Below are positions 11,174 to 23,396 of a stretch of 64,000 bases of DNA, piece by piece. Source of the stretch: Podospora bellae-mahoneyi (Eukaryota > Ascomycota > Sordariomycetes > Sordariales > Podosporaceae); NCBI RefSeq assembly GCF_035222275.1, contig NW_026946359.1, positions 4,402,001-4,466,000 on the forward strand, given 5' to 3'. The number at the start of each line of letters is the position of its first letter. The stretch's first letter is position 1. A program made the translations under genes and the position numbers. A model generated the notes under the pieces. The model saw nothing but the letters and a program-made list of their open reading frames with translations, made no database searches and was not told the DNA's origin.

Positions 11174-12295
11174 TGCGATGAAACAACGGGGGATGGGGCT
11201 ACTGTTTGATGTCTTTTTCAAATGGGTTGCCGATTGAATGTCGTTATGGCCCCAGGCTCAACTCCAGCAAAAAACTGAGTGGGCACCGGTCCTGCACCCC
11301 AGGCGTTAAACGGTCTTGGCTCTCTATACAGGTATGTACATAGGGTTAGGGTTGTGCTCCGACAACCCTCTGGTTTCAACCTTTGGTCCCTTGCAGCTCT
11401 CTTGATGAATCCCAGATGGATCATCACAACACACTATCAACCTCGTGTATAAGAAGTAGCAAGGGTACTTGATGGCAGCTGACTATGTAAAGTCTGGCCT
11501 CTGTTGTTCCGGCGTGGGGGGTTGAGTTGCCATGAAGACATTCTTTTGTTTCCATCCGACTGATGCTAAATGATGCTCGTAGCCAAGGCCACCCAACGCA
11601 CTCCATGCATCTTGCATATTTTAGCCACATATTGCATCGAACAAATCCCAGGCCCGTCTGCGAGCTCGTGGGCTGGCCCCTTGCGACCACTGCTCAGCAT
11701 TCTGCCGCTATCGTCTGGTCCCCCAGCCCAATCAGCTTCACCCCCACCAGCAAGCAGCACTGGTAACCCCCCCTCATTAGTTACGGATTACCTACAAGGT
11801 GGCAGGATGGCCGGTGATGTGCATGAACAGTCCCAGTCGCCGGCCTGGTTCCTGAAGCTTGAAGAACACAAGCACCGCCTAACCCCAAGTCCCCATCTTA
11901 ACACTACCTACCGATAGCTCAGACGAGGTCTCAGCCGCAATCACACCCTTCCTGTCGTACACACTTCCGCGACACTCTATCCCAGGCTCCCAGGCGTTAC
12001 GAGACGACAGCCTCTTACGACATCGCCGTTAATATCAACCGTCGGATGGGCCCAGGTGGAGACTCATGTACATGCAGACTGAGACAGGCCTGATCCTTTA
12101 TCATCTCCAAATTCGCTGACCGAGAGACACAACCTCCCATTCGGCTCCTCAACCCGAAACTGAGAACCGGAAAACCCATCCTTGAAGCTTGTACCCCGAT
12201 CTCGGGGCATTTGTAAACCGCCCTCACGTGAGGAGACGCTTGGTTGCCTTTTCTGCAGGAAAAGCATCAATCCTGGAACAGGCGCGTCCCCTACA
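11174..12295. other. Divergent promoter region
   Basis: This 1.1 kb lies between two divergently transcribed genes, the minus-strand HTH gene and the plus-strand unknown gene. It holds a short telomere-like direct repeat at 11341-11354, listed separately. Open frames here are short, mutually overlapping and without recognisable domains. Confidence 0.5.
11341..11354. repeat. Short telomere-like motif (TAGGG TTAGGG)
   Basis: The sequence TAGGGTTAGGGTTG contains about two units of TTAGGG, the fungal telomere repeat. On the minus strand it reads as an AACCCTAA box. It lies about 170 bp upstream of the HTH gene start. Such telo-boxes in promoters are known binding sites of TRF/Tbf1-like factors in fungi and plants; that role here is inference, and two units could be chance. 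Confidence 0.45.
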
Positions 12296-13879
12296 ATGGC
12301 AGGTGCCTCGGGCTCCTCCTCCTCCTTCAACTCGTCCGCTTTTGGTGGCGTTCCTCCATCCTCCCATGGCCAGCACTCCAGCCCGCTGTACTCGACCTTC
12401 ACACCCACTTCCGCTGCCATCTCTGCCCTGACGGCAGAGTCGTCGTTAGCACAGAGTCCACTAGGGTCTCTAGACCTCGGGCCCCCTGGATATCACGCCA
12501 CAATGTATACCAGCCACCATCACTATCTCTCCCCCCTCTGACCGTACCACCGTCTACTTACCCCTTTTCGATCCCCCAATACCACACCCATTCTATACCG
12601 TCACATGCAAAGCTCCGTTTCTAACCACCATCTCCCTCCCCTTCTGCCCCCCTTCTAGAAAACTCTTCGAACGCACCCCAAACGAAACAACAATCTACCT
12701 CGGCCCCTGGGAAGTCCTCGGCCCTTCCCCCCGCCGCATAGTCTGGCAGTGCTCCTACGAAGGCGACACACTAGAACACTACCTCCCCTCCGACACGCCC
12801 TCCTCCCCACACTCGCACCCATACACCCTCCACTCCCACCACCGGCGCTACTCCTCCCCCCACGAGCTCGAGCTCTTCGTCTCCTTCCCCCTCGAGCCCC
12901 ACCGCATCCGCTACATCTCCCACACAGACGGCCTCACCTGCGATGACTTTATCGAGGTCAAGTACGAGTTCACCACCTTGGAGTCCTCCCTCAATTTCCA
13001 GTCCGATCTTCGCCAGAGAGACCTAGTGGACTGGTTCGACGTCGACGTCGTCTGGTCCGACGTCCATCGCAGGACTGATTCCTACGGCAACGTCCGTGGG
13101 CTGGGAACGATTCAAAGGATGAAGCTCTGGAGGGACAGGCATTCGAGCTTTCACTATCTAAGCGTGTATGCTAACCACAGGAGGAGATGGAAGGAGTACC
13201 TGGTTGACAACTTTGAGAGGGAATTTCGACAACGGGATGATCGGCATAGACGGTTACAGCTCACAGCCAAAGCCGCGGGGAGTGGGAGGCAAGGGCGGAT
13301 GGGGAGCGCGGCTTCGGGAAGTAGTGGTGAGCAACAACCGCCGCAACAGCAACCTCCTGCTCGCCGATTCTCGGCTGCGTCCTTGTTTCTGGGGTCTAGT
13401 AGGCGAGGGGGGAGCAGCAGCAACAGCAGCAGTTCTTCCCAGCAGGCTAACGGTGGTGTGGCTTCCACAGCGTCGCAGAACGATCCGGACATTCGATATC
13501 TCGGGATTCAGTTTTCGAGAAATGGTAATGTACAGCCGGGGACTGAAGGTAAATAGATATCTGCATTCATGCAGGGCGTTGGGCGTGACTGAAAAAAGGA
13601 GCAGTTGCTGACCAGTTGCCTTCTTGTCAAGACTACAACAGGTTCATCGTACGGTGGGAGGCGGCCCACGATGCTGATAGCCAGTTTGAGACACCATACC
13701 CGACAGAGCCTGTCGAACTGCAATCACCATACATAAACGGTCAAGAGGTGCCTCGGGAGTTTACGTTACCCTATGTTAACGGGGTACACGGGATAGCAGA
13801 ACTTCCTTCACCTGAGCTGCTGGGACTTCCCCCAGTAGCAGAATCGGTTGATGGAAGTGAGTTTGACGGAACACAGTAG
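12296..13879 (+). CDS. Fungal protein of unknown function
   Basis: The model joins 12296..12504, 12659..13548 and 13632..13879 for 448 residues. The start is the first in-frame ATG. The first acceptor gives the reading ATIKLFERTPNETTIYLGPWEV, which fixes the join, and the second intron has a CTGAC branch point before its acceptor. A dense, likely folded core spans about residues 70-230, with ETTIYLGPWEV, RIVWQCSYEGD and a Trp/Asp-rich block RDLVDWFDVDVVWSDVHRR, followed by YLSVYANHRRRWKEYLV. After this come Gln, Ser and Gly runs and a final conserved-looking segment DYNRFIVRWEAAHDAD. No signal peptide or membrane segment is visible. I believe this is a conserved family in filamentous ascomycetes but know no function. 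Confidence 0.75.
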
Positions 13880-14489
13880 TGTCATTGATGGTTGAAGTTT
13901 TAAAAAGCGTTGAAGATACCCTTTGAGCATCAGCAGTTTTTTGTTTTGCTACCGAGACAAATTGGAGAAGTTGAATCTTGAATAAAAGATGATGGCGCCC
14001 AGACAAGCCAAGCCGGGAGGGAGCGAAGCAGGGGTATCTCGGTTTAGGACGAACTCCGGGGCCGAGACCGTTCGGACGGGCCCACTTATGCCTGTCACGC
14101 CAAGCGGCCAGTGACAGCCCCCTACACAAACAGCCAAGTCGCGCAGACGTCATCCACGTTGTGAACCGTTGCGGTGCCTGTCAGCCCACCGCCTTGGTGT
14201 TAGGTGGACTCACCTGATATCAGACTGCCTGATTCCCGGCGACGTCCATCAATGAGAACACTTGATATATTCCTTCCAATAACATTGAGCCGTCCTTTTG
14301 CAGAGTGGCATGACACCTCAAGCCTTGTCTTTTGCCGTATAAATCGCACTCGTCCTTGTTGCACTTGCTTTTGTTCTCGAAGCCAGTTCTGAAATTGTAT
14401 GTGTTTGCTGCCTTTTTTGACGCAATTACTGCAGCAAGTTACCGCGGAACTTGTACCATACAGTCAGCTATTTCATTAGAAACACAACA
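13880..14489. other. Promoter region of acetate kinase
   Basis: About 0.6 kb between the unknown gene and acetate kinase, transcribed in the same direction. It carries a TATA-like box at 14338-14344 and no credible open frame. Confidence 0.55.
14338..14344 (+). promoter_or_regulatory. TATA-like box of acetate kinase gene
   Basis: TATAAAT occurs about 150 bp upstream of the acetate kinase ATG at 14490, and a pyrimidine-rich segment (ctcgtccttgttgcac) follows. The position fits a core promoter with a leader of roughly 100 nt. Assignment is from motif and spacing only. Confidence 0.45.
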
Positions 14490-15895
14490 ATGAAGAAGAA
14501 GATCGCCTTGTCAGTCAACGCCGGATCCTCCTCGGTGAAGGTCTCGGTGTATGATGTAGAGTTTGGTCAGGCACCAGTCCAGCTCGCAGAAGCTCAGATC
14601 AGTGGTTTGACATCACCACCCCCCACCCTCAAGTATGTCCGAGATGGGAAGACGGTCATCAAGGCCAAGGAGGTGGACGATAACATAGAGGGCCAGCGCG
14701 ATGCCTTCTCCCTTCTGTTGGAAACTTTGGTCGAAGATGAGGACCTCCCCCAGATCAAGAGCAAGGAAGACATTGGCATCGTCTGCCATCGAATCGTCCA
14801 TGGCGGCGACTATAGCAAGCCGCAACTGATATCCAATGAAACCTACGAACACCTCGAGAACCTGAACGACTTGGCTCCTCTTCACAATGCAAACAGTCTG
14901 GGTATTGTCCAGCTTTGCATCCGTGCCTTGCCAACGGCAAACAACGTGGCCTGCTTCGACAGTCAGTTCCATTCAACCATCCCAGAGCACATTCGCACTT
15001 ACCCCATCAACCGTGACATTGCTCGAAGCAATAAACTGCGGAAATACGGATTCCACGGCATAAGCTACGCCTTCATCACACGCTCAGCCGCTGAGTTTCT
15101 GGGAAAGGAGCCCGATGAGGTAAACATCATCGCCCTCCACCTCGGATCCGGAGCCAGCGCCTGTGCCATCAAAAACGGCAAAAGCTGGGACACCAGCATG
15201 GGGCTGACCCCCCTCGCCGGCCTCCCAGGCGCCACACGTAGCGGAAGTGTTGATCCCAGGTGAGTCCTTTACTTTCTTTTTCCCATTGATGCCACGAAAC
15301 GGCCCACACACCACCCACCCCCAACCCATCACTAACTCTCCCCCCCTCTCTTTCCCCACGGAACAGCCTAGTATTCCACTACGCCTCCGACGTAGGCAAA
15401 CTCTCCCCCGCCTCCACCTCAGACCTCCACATCTCCCGCGCCGAAGAAATCCTCAACAAAGAATCCGGCTGGAAAGCCCTCACCGGCACAACAGACTTTG
15501 GCAAAATCATCTCCTCGGCCTTTTCCTCCTCCTCCTCCTCCTCCGAGGACGACGACGACCACGAAGTGATGAAGCTAGCCTTTGACCTCTTTGTCGACCG
15601 CATCTGCGGCTTCATCGGCTCGTACTACGTCTCCCTCCGCGGCAAAGTCGACGCTCTAGTCTTTGCCGGCGGCATAGGCGAGAAGAGCCCCCAGCTTCGA
15701 GCCGCGGTCGTGGACCAGATCAGTTGCTTGGGGTTTCAGATTGACGATGAGGTCAACAATAAGAACGAAATCAGGAATATGGTGGAGGAAGTGGGTAAAA
15801 AGGGGGGGTTGGACGAGCCGAGGGTGTTGGTTGTGCAGACGGATGAGCAGTTTGAGATGGCGAGGGCGTGTGCAGAGGATGCGGAGTTTTGGTAA
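14490..15895 (+). CDS. Acetate kinase (EC 2.7.2.1)
   Basis: Two exons, 14490..15259 and 15367..15895, encode 432 residues. It interconverts acetyl phosphate and acetate with ADP/ATP. In fungi it is thought to work with phosphoketolase (Xfp), which makes acetyl phosphate. Signature blocks are present: LSVNAGSSSVK at the start, VCHRIVHGG, KYGFHGISY, ALHLGSGAS, GLTPLAGLPGATRSG and VFAGGIGEKSP. Catalytic residues of the family can be placed as Asn10, Arg101, His132, Asp157, His189, Arg250 and Glu362, so the enzyme should be active. The upstream Met at 14451 would add 13 residues; I chose the ATG at 14490 because bacterial enzymes begin here. A run of serines followed by aspartates (residues about 309-321) is an unusual low-complexity insertion. 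No targeting signal is evident, so the enzyme is probably cytosolic. Confidence 0.95.
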
Positions 15896-16883
15896 AAGGA
15901 AAAAGATAAAACGATGATGACATGGCGTGATGATAAATGAGGGGAAGGGTAAATCCGGGGTTGGTTCTTTTTTGTTGAGAGCGGGCAGTTTCGTAGTCTG
16001 GGCTGTTTTAAGTTTTTTTTTGATACCTAGGCAGAAAACCTTATTTTTTTCCTTCTGTCAGTCACAAGTCGCACATGCTTCGAGACCTACCTTACCCCGT
16101 TCTGCCGACCCCTTCTGTCAGATGTCTGGCTTGAGACCAGTGTCTGACCTGAGCGTACTGCTGTCAAAGTTGACGCCCCAGGGCTTCACAATGTCGCACA
16201 TGATCTTCGGGGTTATTCCCTGCCTTGGGCATCTTTGATTCAAGGTAGACGTGGGAAATCCCCGACTGGCATGCATCCTTGTCACACACAGGGAATAGCA
16301 GTGATAAACTCAGAGAAATGGTCAAAATGGGGTCAACTGCTTTCATTGCCCGGCATCTCTGCCGCAGTGGATGTGCGCAGAATACTAAATACTAACAATT
16401 CACTCCTCGCTGTCTTTTCATGTCCTCTTGTCCTCAATGACTTTGACATCCGGCCCAAAGGGTATGTATACCTATCGGTACAACCAAGTCCTTTTGCTGA
16501 GGAAAAAAAACCCATGGCGAGCCATAGAGATCTCATCAAAATAGCCACCCAAAAGACCCCAAAAAAAACAAAACAAAAACCAAAAAAAAAAAACCAAAAA
16601 AAAAAACCCTGGACGCCTCCCATATATGCTGTTCCCCCATGGCCCGTGTTTCCACAAATCCCAAGGTGCTGCTCATGTGCGTGCGACCTCTATAATGTTT
16701 CCCTGTGTATCCGGCCAGAGAAAGAAAAAAAGACAAATACCACCACCCCGGTATTGGTATGTTTGCGCCAAGTAAAAATATCAAGAATCAGAAGACAGGA
16801 ATAAACAGCTCAGCTCAGCGCTACAAGTGCCAGCGAGCCGAGAGAATCAAATAACAATGGCCGATCATGGCCAGAAGAAAGTC
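15896..16883. other. Convergent 3' region with A-rich tract
   Basis: This is DNA between the ends of acetate kinase (plus) and the C2H2 gene (minus). It includes an A/C-rich simple tract at about 16551-16609. No credible gene is visible. Confidence 0.55.
16551..16609. repeat. A-rich low-complexity tract
   Basis: Runs of 8-11 adenines separated by CC or C make up this tract. It sits in the probable 3' UTR of the minus-strand C2H2 gene, where it would be U-rich in the transcript. Confidence 0.8.
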
Positions 16884-17735
16884 TCATACTTCTTGTTGGC
16901 ATGCTACTGCCATAGCCAAAGCATCGAGGCCGGCTGTGGGTGTGCGTGCAATAGTGGGCCGACCGAGAAGGGGACCGCTGAGGTCCCTCAGGTCCCACAC
17001 ACCCCCGGGAGAAGGTAATGGGGTGTTGTTGCTGAGTGGCACAGTAGTGCTCGACTTGGAACGGCTCGAAGACTTCCCCGACGAAGAACCTCTTCTGTCG
17101 CTGGAAGAGAGCGAAGGGCGAGACCCCGAGGACCGAGCCTTGTCCTTGTAGTGAGTCTCGAGATGCTGCTTCATGTTGTCGGCGCGAGTGAACTTCTTGG
17201 TGCAGCCAGCAAACGAGCATGGCACGGCCTTCTCAGCTGTGTGAATCTTTGAGTGCCGCGATGCATGACCAGATGTGGTGAAGGTCTTCTCACAGCCGTG
17301 GCTGTCGCGGTAGCGGCAAGGAAAGCGCTTCCCTGGGCGTTCCGTGCTTGTAGTGTGTGCCGTCATGTCTTCCTCGTACGAGACGGCCCGGGCATCGAGA
17401 ACGGTGGGGCGTTTGGAAGCGGCATAAATTTGATCAGAGTAGTAGTCGTCGTACTGGTGAACGTAAGGGTCCACGGCGGCGCCGACATATCGTGGGTCGT
17501 TGAGAGGAGTCATGGGAGACATGGGCTCGCTGCCCATTTGAGAGTCATACGAGTCTGATCGCAGCAGTTCAGGTGTGTTCGGTGACGAGGAGATGCTCCG
17601 GGGACCGTGTGTGTAATAGGCAGCATAGCTGGGGTCTATCTGGTGTTGTGGGTAGTGATGTTGAGGAGCGGCTGTGTCGTCGTCGTTGAGCAGAGAGACT
17701 CGGCGCCCGGAGGCATCGCGCACATGCATGGTCAT
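16884..17735 (-). CDS. C2H2 zinc finger transcription factor (two fingers)
   Basis: A single exon encodes 283 residues. Two adjacent zinc fingers lie at about 138-196. The first uses Cys140 and Cys148 with His161 and His165, an expanded CX7C spacing. The second, CSFAGCTKKFTRADNMKQH, uses Cys173, Cys178, His191 and His195. The linker IHTAEKAVPC resembles the classic TGEKP linker. The finger pair recalls Nrg1/Rgm1-like fungal factors, but I cannot name an ortholog. The N-terminal 130 residues are rich in Tyr, Asp, Ser and Pro; the C-terminal part has Ser and Arg runs. It should be a nuclear DNA-binding regulator. Upstream it faces more than 6 kb without genes, consistent with a complex promoter. 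Confidence 0.9.
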   Translation of the reverse strand: MTMHVRDASGRRVSLLNDDDTAAPQHHYPQHQIDPSYAAYYTHGPRSISSSPNTPELLRSDSYDSQMGSEPMSPMTPLNDPRYVGAAVDPYVHQYDDYYSDQIYAASKRPTVLDARAVSYEEDMTAHTTSTERPGKRFPCRYRDSHGCEKTFTTSGHASRHSKIHTAEKAVPCSFAGCTKKFTRADNMKQHLETHYKDKARSSGSRPSLSSSDRRGSSSGKSSSRSKSSTTVPLSNNTPLPSPGGVWDLRDLSGPLLGRPTIARTPTAGLDALAMAVACQQEV

Positions 17736-20700
17736 GGTGACTGTGTGGTGGTATTTGTTGGAGAAAAGATGTAAAGCCGGGAAAGGGCCAATTGATAGGG
17801 AAATAAATGGGTTTGTTAAAATCCTTCAAACCGTGGCTTGGTAATCCCGGGGTAGGTGCTGCACTAAACCGCTGTTACCACGGCTATGAAGCTTTCGAAG
17901 TGGTGTTGGTGGTGGTGGTGGAAGAGACGGTAGTCTGGTGTGGAGGGGGGCCCCGAATAATTAGACTTTGGAGAAGAGACCGGTTCGTGATAATGGTAGA
18001 CTTTTGGACCCTAAGCTCACAAAGAGAGGCGGCTCAAAGAGAGGGGGAAAGGTGAGCTTATTATGGGAGTCGAGGCGGATGGCTTTCTTGCCTGTTTCCC
18101 ATGCTCTCCCTGCACTTTTGGAAATCGGTGGTGCAGCGCCCACACCTCGGGGCGCGCATAGAGTGGGAATCCCTACCCTGCAGCAGGGGCAGGTGGGGTA
18201 CCAAGCCAGGTCCCCTGTTGCCCTCCAGGCAAGTACCTCTCTTGTATATTCCGATTTGTTTAGATTTGCTCGATTCCGCCCTCCCTCCAGCTCCAAGGCG
18301 GCGGAATTGGCAACGGCTCGACGACCCTGGACTGGCAGAAGAGTCGCGTAGCGAATGCCCACACCTCTCCTCTGCCCACACGCTTGCCCAGCACGCACCA
18401 AATGGAAGCCGCGGGAGCTCGCAATGCTTTGCCGGGATCCAGCTATTAACTTGGTGGACTCAATGACGAAATAGAGTCTTGCTTCCCCCTGGAACCGTTT
18501 TCAATCTCTAGAAACACACAGACGGGCCCTGGCCTGTTTGGCCCTGTCACCCTCCGCTGTCTGATCAAGTCAGATAAGGGACGCCCACCAACCCACCAAC
18601 CTCCTCCCTCACACACCCTGAGCTGTGCCTGTCCGTGTTGTTGCTGCTGCCCATCATGCCCATGACGAGTTTCTGTGTTCACTGCACTGGGCCTGCGCCA
18701 TCTGTGGTCGTGCAAAGCAGCAATTGCGTCGACATGTGTGACACCACCTGAACGTAGGAGTTGCAGGTGAGCCTGGCCGTTGAAATGCGAGGATCATCGA
18801 GCGAGAGGGTCCCTGGATTCCCTGGTGGTACAGCCCGGACGCATTCCTCTCTGGAGACAGGTCGATCAGGGACGCGAGGAAATCCCACCTCCCAGTGACG
18901 GGCTGCGGGAGTGCTCCAAGCAATCTGATTGGGCCCCGGTGCACGGGCAGAGCTTCATGGGGTTTCTTCTTCAAAAAACTTGTGCAGCTGCATCCAAGAT
19001 TGACAAGAAACAGCTCGGCAAAGAATGCCGGCAGCATAGCACCCATCGAGATGTCAACAAAACCCCTATTCTGTGTTTCTACGCTACGCGAGGGCACGCG
19101 ACCGCCGTTGCTATCGCTTCTTTGTTGACCATCATCAAGACTAGTTGGCCGTGTCGGAGCTTTCTTCCGCCAGCATCAACCATGGTACCTGTCCCATTTT
19201 TGACGAGCTGCCAAATTCCCGTACGGTGGCTGTCTCAAAGAGCCTACATGACGTCAGGGCGGCAGGGGTTTGATAACAGCTCCCCCACACAATAAGGAAC
19301 CTTTCCTGTGGTTGTAGTCCTTAGCTCCCCCTAGTCCTCCTCAGCAGCTGCGTGGACGGAACCTCACACGAGGAAGGGGGGAGCTTCTTGTGTCAGCTAA
19401 CCCCCTCTGCTCGAACAAGGTGAACCCGTGCAAACCCGCCGCCTCCGTACTACGTTCCATGCAGCCTTCTCCGCGAATTCGGTCAACAGGGTCGATGTCT
19501 GCAGGGTTGTCGTGTTCCAGGGACGACGATGAGCGTTACAGCATGCTCGATTCATCAATCGTGTAGCTGGAATAGTACTGTAACAGCTGTGAGGTCGCCA
19601 GCCCCATATGCATGAAGGGACACTCGGGTGCGTCCGTTGTCTCTGACCTTGTCGAGACACTCCGAGGCTATCGTACGGGTCGACATATCAGACCATGACC
19701 ATGTATCGAGGGTCCAACTTGGTGGTATGTATGCCGATGCCCGTTCCCTATGGGGTTGTTGACAATCCGCATCCCTCGATATGGTAAATGCTTCTCTGTG
19801 CTACCAGAACCTACCACAGACACCAATGATTGTCGTGATTGTCGAGCAACAACAGGTTTGTTCTGCGAACTCCCGAGCATCCGTGGGGTCGTAACGGGCG
19901 ATGTCTGCGGGCTCACACGCACACGGCCACACGACCACACGACCACGACCATAGAAGTTGATCATAGGCAGTGGCTAATACCACAAAACTTGGGCTGCGG
20001 TGTTTTGCAGCGCTCCATTGTCTCCATGTGTGCATGACAGCGCAGCTTTCTTGACAGCCACCTCGCACAGAATCATCATAGTCAAGGAACCAATGATCGG
20101 AGGTCCCCCGATCATCGTATTCTAATCAGGATTGGTGTGGGGAAAGAAGACTTCCTTTCCTGTCAAGCAGCCAAACAAGAACGCCCAAATCGCCCAAGTA
20201 CCGCTAGTCCACGTGCAATTGGGGGTGTGTCTATCTACAACACTACAACTTCCATGTCTGATGATTTCACGGATCCAAGACCTTGGATCTCATCGTGTCA
20301 ACAAGAGTGATTGCAATACGAAGCAGTTTAGTATGAGTATGCTCATATACTCGAAGCTGTGTATACCAAGTAGGTAAACAGACTACCTTACCTAACAAAT
20401 ACTTTCCAAGGGAGTATGCATCTGTCAAGCAGAACAGCCCCCCAACGAGAGGACCCCTGGACCCTTGGAAACAAAGCGGTCCCGTTTTCCTTGATGCTGC
20501 AAGAAATCTTTTGAGAACTGCTATCCAAACTTGGCAGATACTCTCGATAACAAGCGAACAAAGAGAGGATCAAAAGGTCCGGTGGGTGGAAAGCCACAAG
20601 CCGGTTGGGGCAGTTCGGGCGCTGCCAGGGGCCAGCCGAGTGCGGGACGCGGGAGGCTCGGGTCAGAACTTGGAATTGGCAGCTCTGAGATCGTCGTCGA

Positions 20701-22202
20701 CCGTTTTGGCTTTGCGCTTCGCTGTGGCAGGCAGGCGGATGGTCAACAGCAAGGTCCGACGACAGGATGGCAGCGGATGGTTAGGGGTCACGCTTGATTT
20801 CAGGGCCCTTGCTTCAGATTTCCTTGGAACGAAAATGTCCCAGCTGCACTGAAGAAATGGCAGAAACCAGTCATCGAGTTGAAGGGTCTTCCATCGGACC
20901 CAATGCGCTCCCATGGGGATCGTGAATTGCGTGGGTGAATCGGGCCCACCTGACGATCCCCTGTACAAAGCAGTACCCTCGAGTGACAGCCAGGGCAGAC
21001 CCTTTTCGGAAGACGTTAGCGTTGTTCAGGGTCGCAACAGAAAATAATGACGACAATTGAACGACATCGGCAGCCATCAAAAGTCCAGGGACCTTCTCCG
21101 TGAGGGGTGCTCCCCCGATGTACACCTGATGTACACCCAGCACCAGTCAGCAGCCAGCATGTCCGGACTATTCCCTCCGGACCGTTCCCCTCGCTGAAGG
21201 CCCGAGCTTTCTTCGGGCTGCTTCGAGCTCCGAACCTTTCATAATCGGCCATGCTCACCTTGCCGATGAACCCACCAAGCTTGTTGAACTTTGTACTGAG
21301 GAAAAGCAGGTCAACCATCCATCTCATCTTACCTTGACAGCATCACGGACAACAAAACGCCTCACTCACCAACATGTGTCAACCTGAAATATTCGCCGAA
21401 ATGAAGTCGCACGAGCGATGGTCGCATGTGCCCGCTGCCATCGGAATCAAGCGCTGAAATACCCAGCAGAGGTCTCTCTCTGACTCTCTGGACACCATCC
21501 CTGCGATCCAGCGCAACGCCCAAACCATCCAGCAGGTGAGCAACCTAGCAGCATGGCAAGTTGGCTGGGAACAGCCTATTGATTTCAGCTGCAGATACCT
21601 CATAACTCCTTCGTAATAATGGTTGCGTCCAACCCCGCCTTTGGCAAAAGCATCATCTCGCTCGTTCTGAGCGCTCACGCAAACGGCCTGCATGGACACT
21701 ACCACAGCTCGAGCAGCCCATGGCTGCAGTATTGGTGTAGGGGTCTGTCTAATCGCAACTCGACGCAAATGCACGGATGAGACGATGTACGCAAAAACCC
21801 AAAACGTCAATCCTTCACACATCGACAGACACACCGGCCTTGTCTGGGGATCGCCATTGTCACATACCCGGTTTAGTCATCAGAAAAAAACACACCATCC
21901 GTAAGACTGATCGGAAAATGAGAATTCGATCGACGGAAAAAAAAACGGCCACTTCACACACGCGGGCCAACAACCGGTGTAGGACCGAACTTTGGGGGTC
22001 GCATGGGAATTCAGAGAAAATTCACGCTCATGGTGTTCCGTGATCAAATCCCATGGTCATCTCTTCCCAGTAGAACGCTAAGGATTTGCTAACCAATTAC
22101 CACATCGCAGACTCTGCAGGCATCAAGATATTGGGTAAGACGCGCACGCCTTTCCTTCTTTTTTCTCTTTACCATCCACACACCCACCTACTTTGATACT
22201 CT

Positions 22203-22233
22203 CACTCACTCGCACACACACGCGCGCGCACAC
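22203..22233. repeat. Alternating CA/CG simple repeat
   Basis: A short tract of alternating purine-pyrimidine composed of CACACA and CGCGCG units lies in the gene-poor interval. It is a plain microsatellite. Confidence 0.75.
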
Positions 22234-22762
22234 ACTTTTCGCTGAAATGAGTCGATGGAAACATGGAGTATGGTTGCCCCGAGCCTGGTGATTCGACAGG
22301 CCTTGCCATGGCGGCTATGGGGTGACATCTCCAAATCTCCAAATCTGGGCAAAGATAGGCAGAGATAACGGGGCCTCTTCCTGGGGTGGTGTCGCCCCAG
22401 GAGCCTTGCAATTGGGCAAGGGCATTTTTGAGAGGAGCGCACAGCAGCAGACGATGATTTCTTCCCAAAACCAGGACTTGTCTGGTACCTGCCCAGCAGT
22501 CGAGTCCTTTTTGCCTTTGAGCATCTGTGGATAGCAAATTGCGTACACACACCGGCCCAGCCTGGGCAGCATGTGGTGAAACATGGCATTTGGCTTAGAA
22601 TGCACTTTGCAAGAATCGGTTTCTGTAAGAATCCCATCACACTTTGACAAGGTTGACAAGGGAGGGCAGGACCCTTGCGGGGTTCAGGGTCAATTGCCCC
22701 TCCTCTTTTTTGGGTCAATTAAATCATTTCCTGTCCCAAGCTCCTCCCCTCTCATTTTTTGT

Positions 22763-22815
22763 TGATGATGATGATGATGATGATGTGGTGTTGTGTTGTT
22801 GATGATGATGATGTT
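22763..22815. repeat. GAT trinucleotide microsatellite
   Basis: Two tracts of GAT repeats are separated by a short GT-rich stretch. It lies in noncoding DNA. Confidence 0.85.
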
Positions 22816-23396
22816 GTGCTCACTTGCACACATACCTATTTTGTGGGGAATTCTGAAATAATGAGTTTGCATCATCAGAAACACATCAGTATTTGATCAA
22901 AAACTTACGATTCGTAACATGCACGTATACGAAACCCAAAAAGCAGACAGGTCCGTCTCAGTTTCTTTTATTTTTTTGACGTGCATGAGAGGGGTTTTGT
23001 TTGAATGGCGACGTGCAGGAAGGCTTAGTTAGGTATGACAGGAGGGAGGAACTTGCTTTGGCGTTTTCTGGTGTGACGAGAGAGAGTTTATTGACCCGGT
23101 CCCCTTGAGGAGGAGAGGAGACAGGATGAACCTAGGTGGGTAGGGTGAAACATGGTGTAAGTAAAGTAGAGTGCAAGATTGTTACATACATGATGGCGCG
23201 CAAGGTTCTGTCAACGGACGGGGAAAAAGCTGATCGATGATGTGGGCTAGGTGTGATGACCGCATCGAGGGAGGTTGTTTGTATCAGGGAGTTTTTTTAC
23301 CAAGGCAGATGGAGGACGGAGGATGGAGGATGTGAACCCTTCCTGATCAAGGTTTTGTTGCACAGGTTTTGATCATCAGGTGGGATTCTGCAGAGG

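Noticed and set aside
18780-19295. 171-codon plus-strand open frame in the gene desert
   Set aside because: No recognised motif, competing frames on both strands and no clear splice or start context.
22206-22718. 170-codon minus-strand open frame
   Set aside because: Cys/Pro/Arg-rich without pattern and overlapping other frames; the 3' part runs into a simple repeat.
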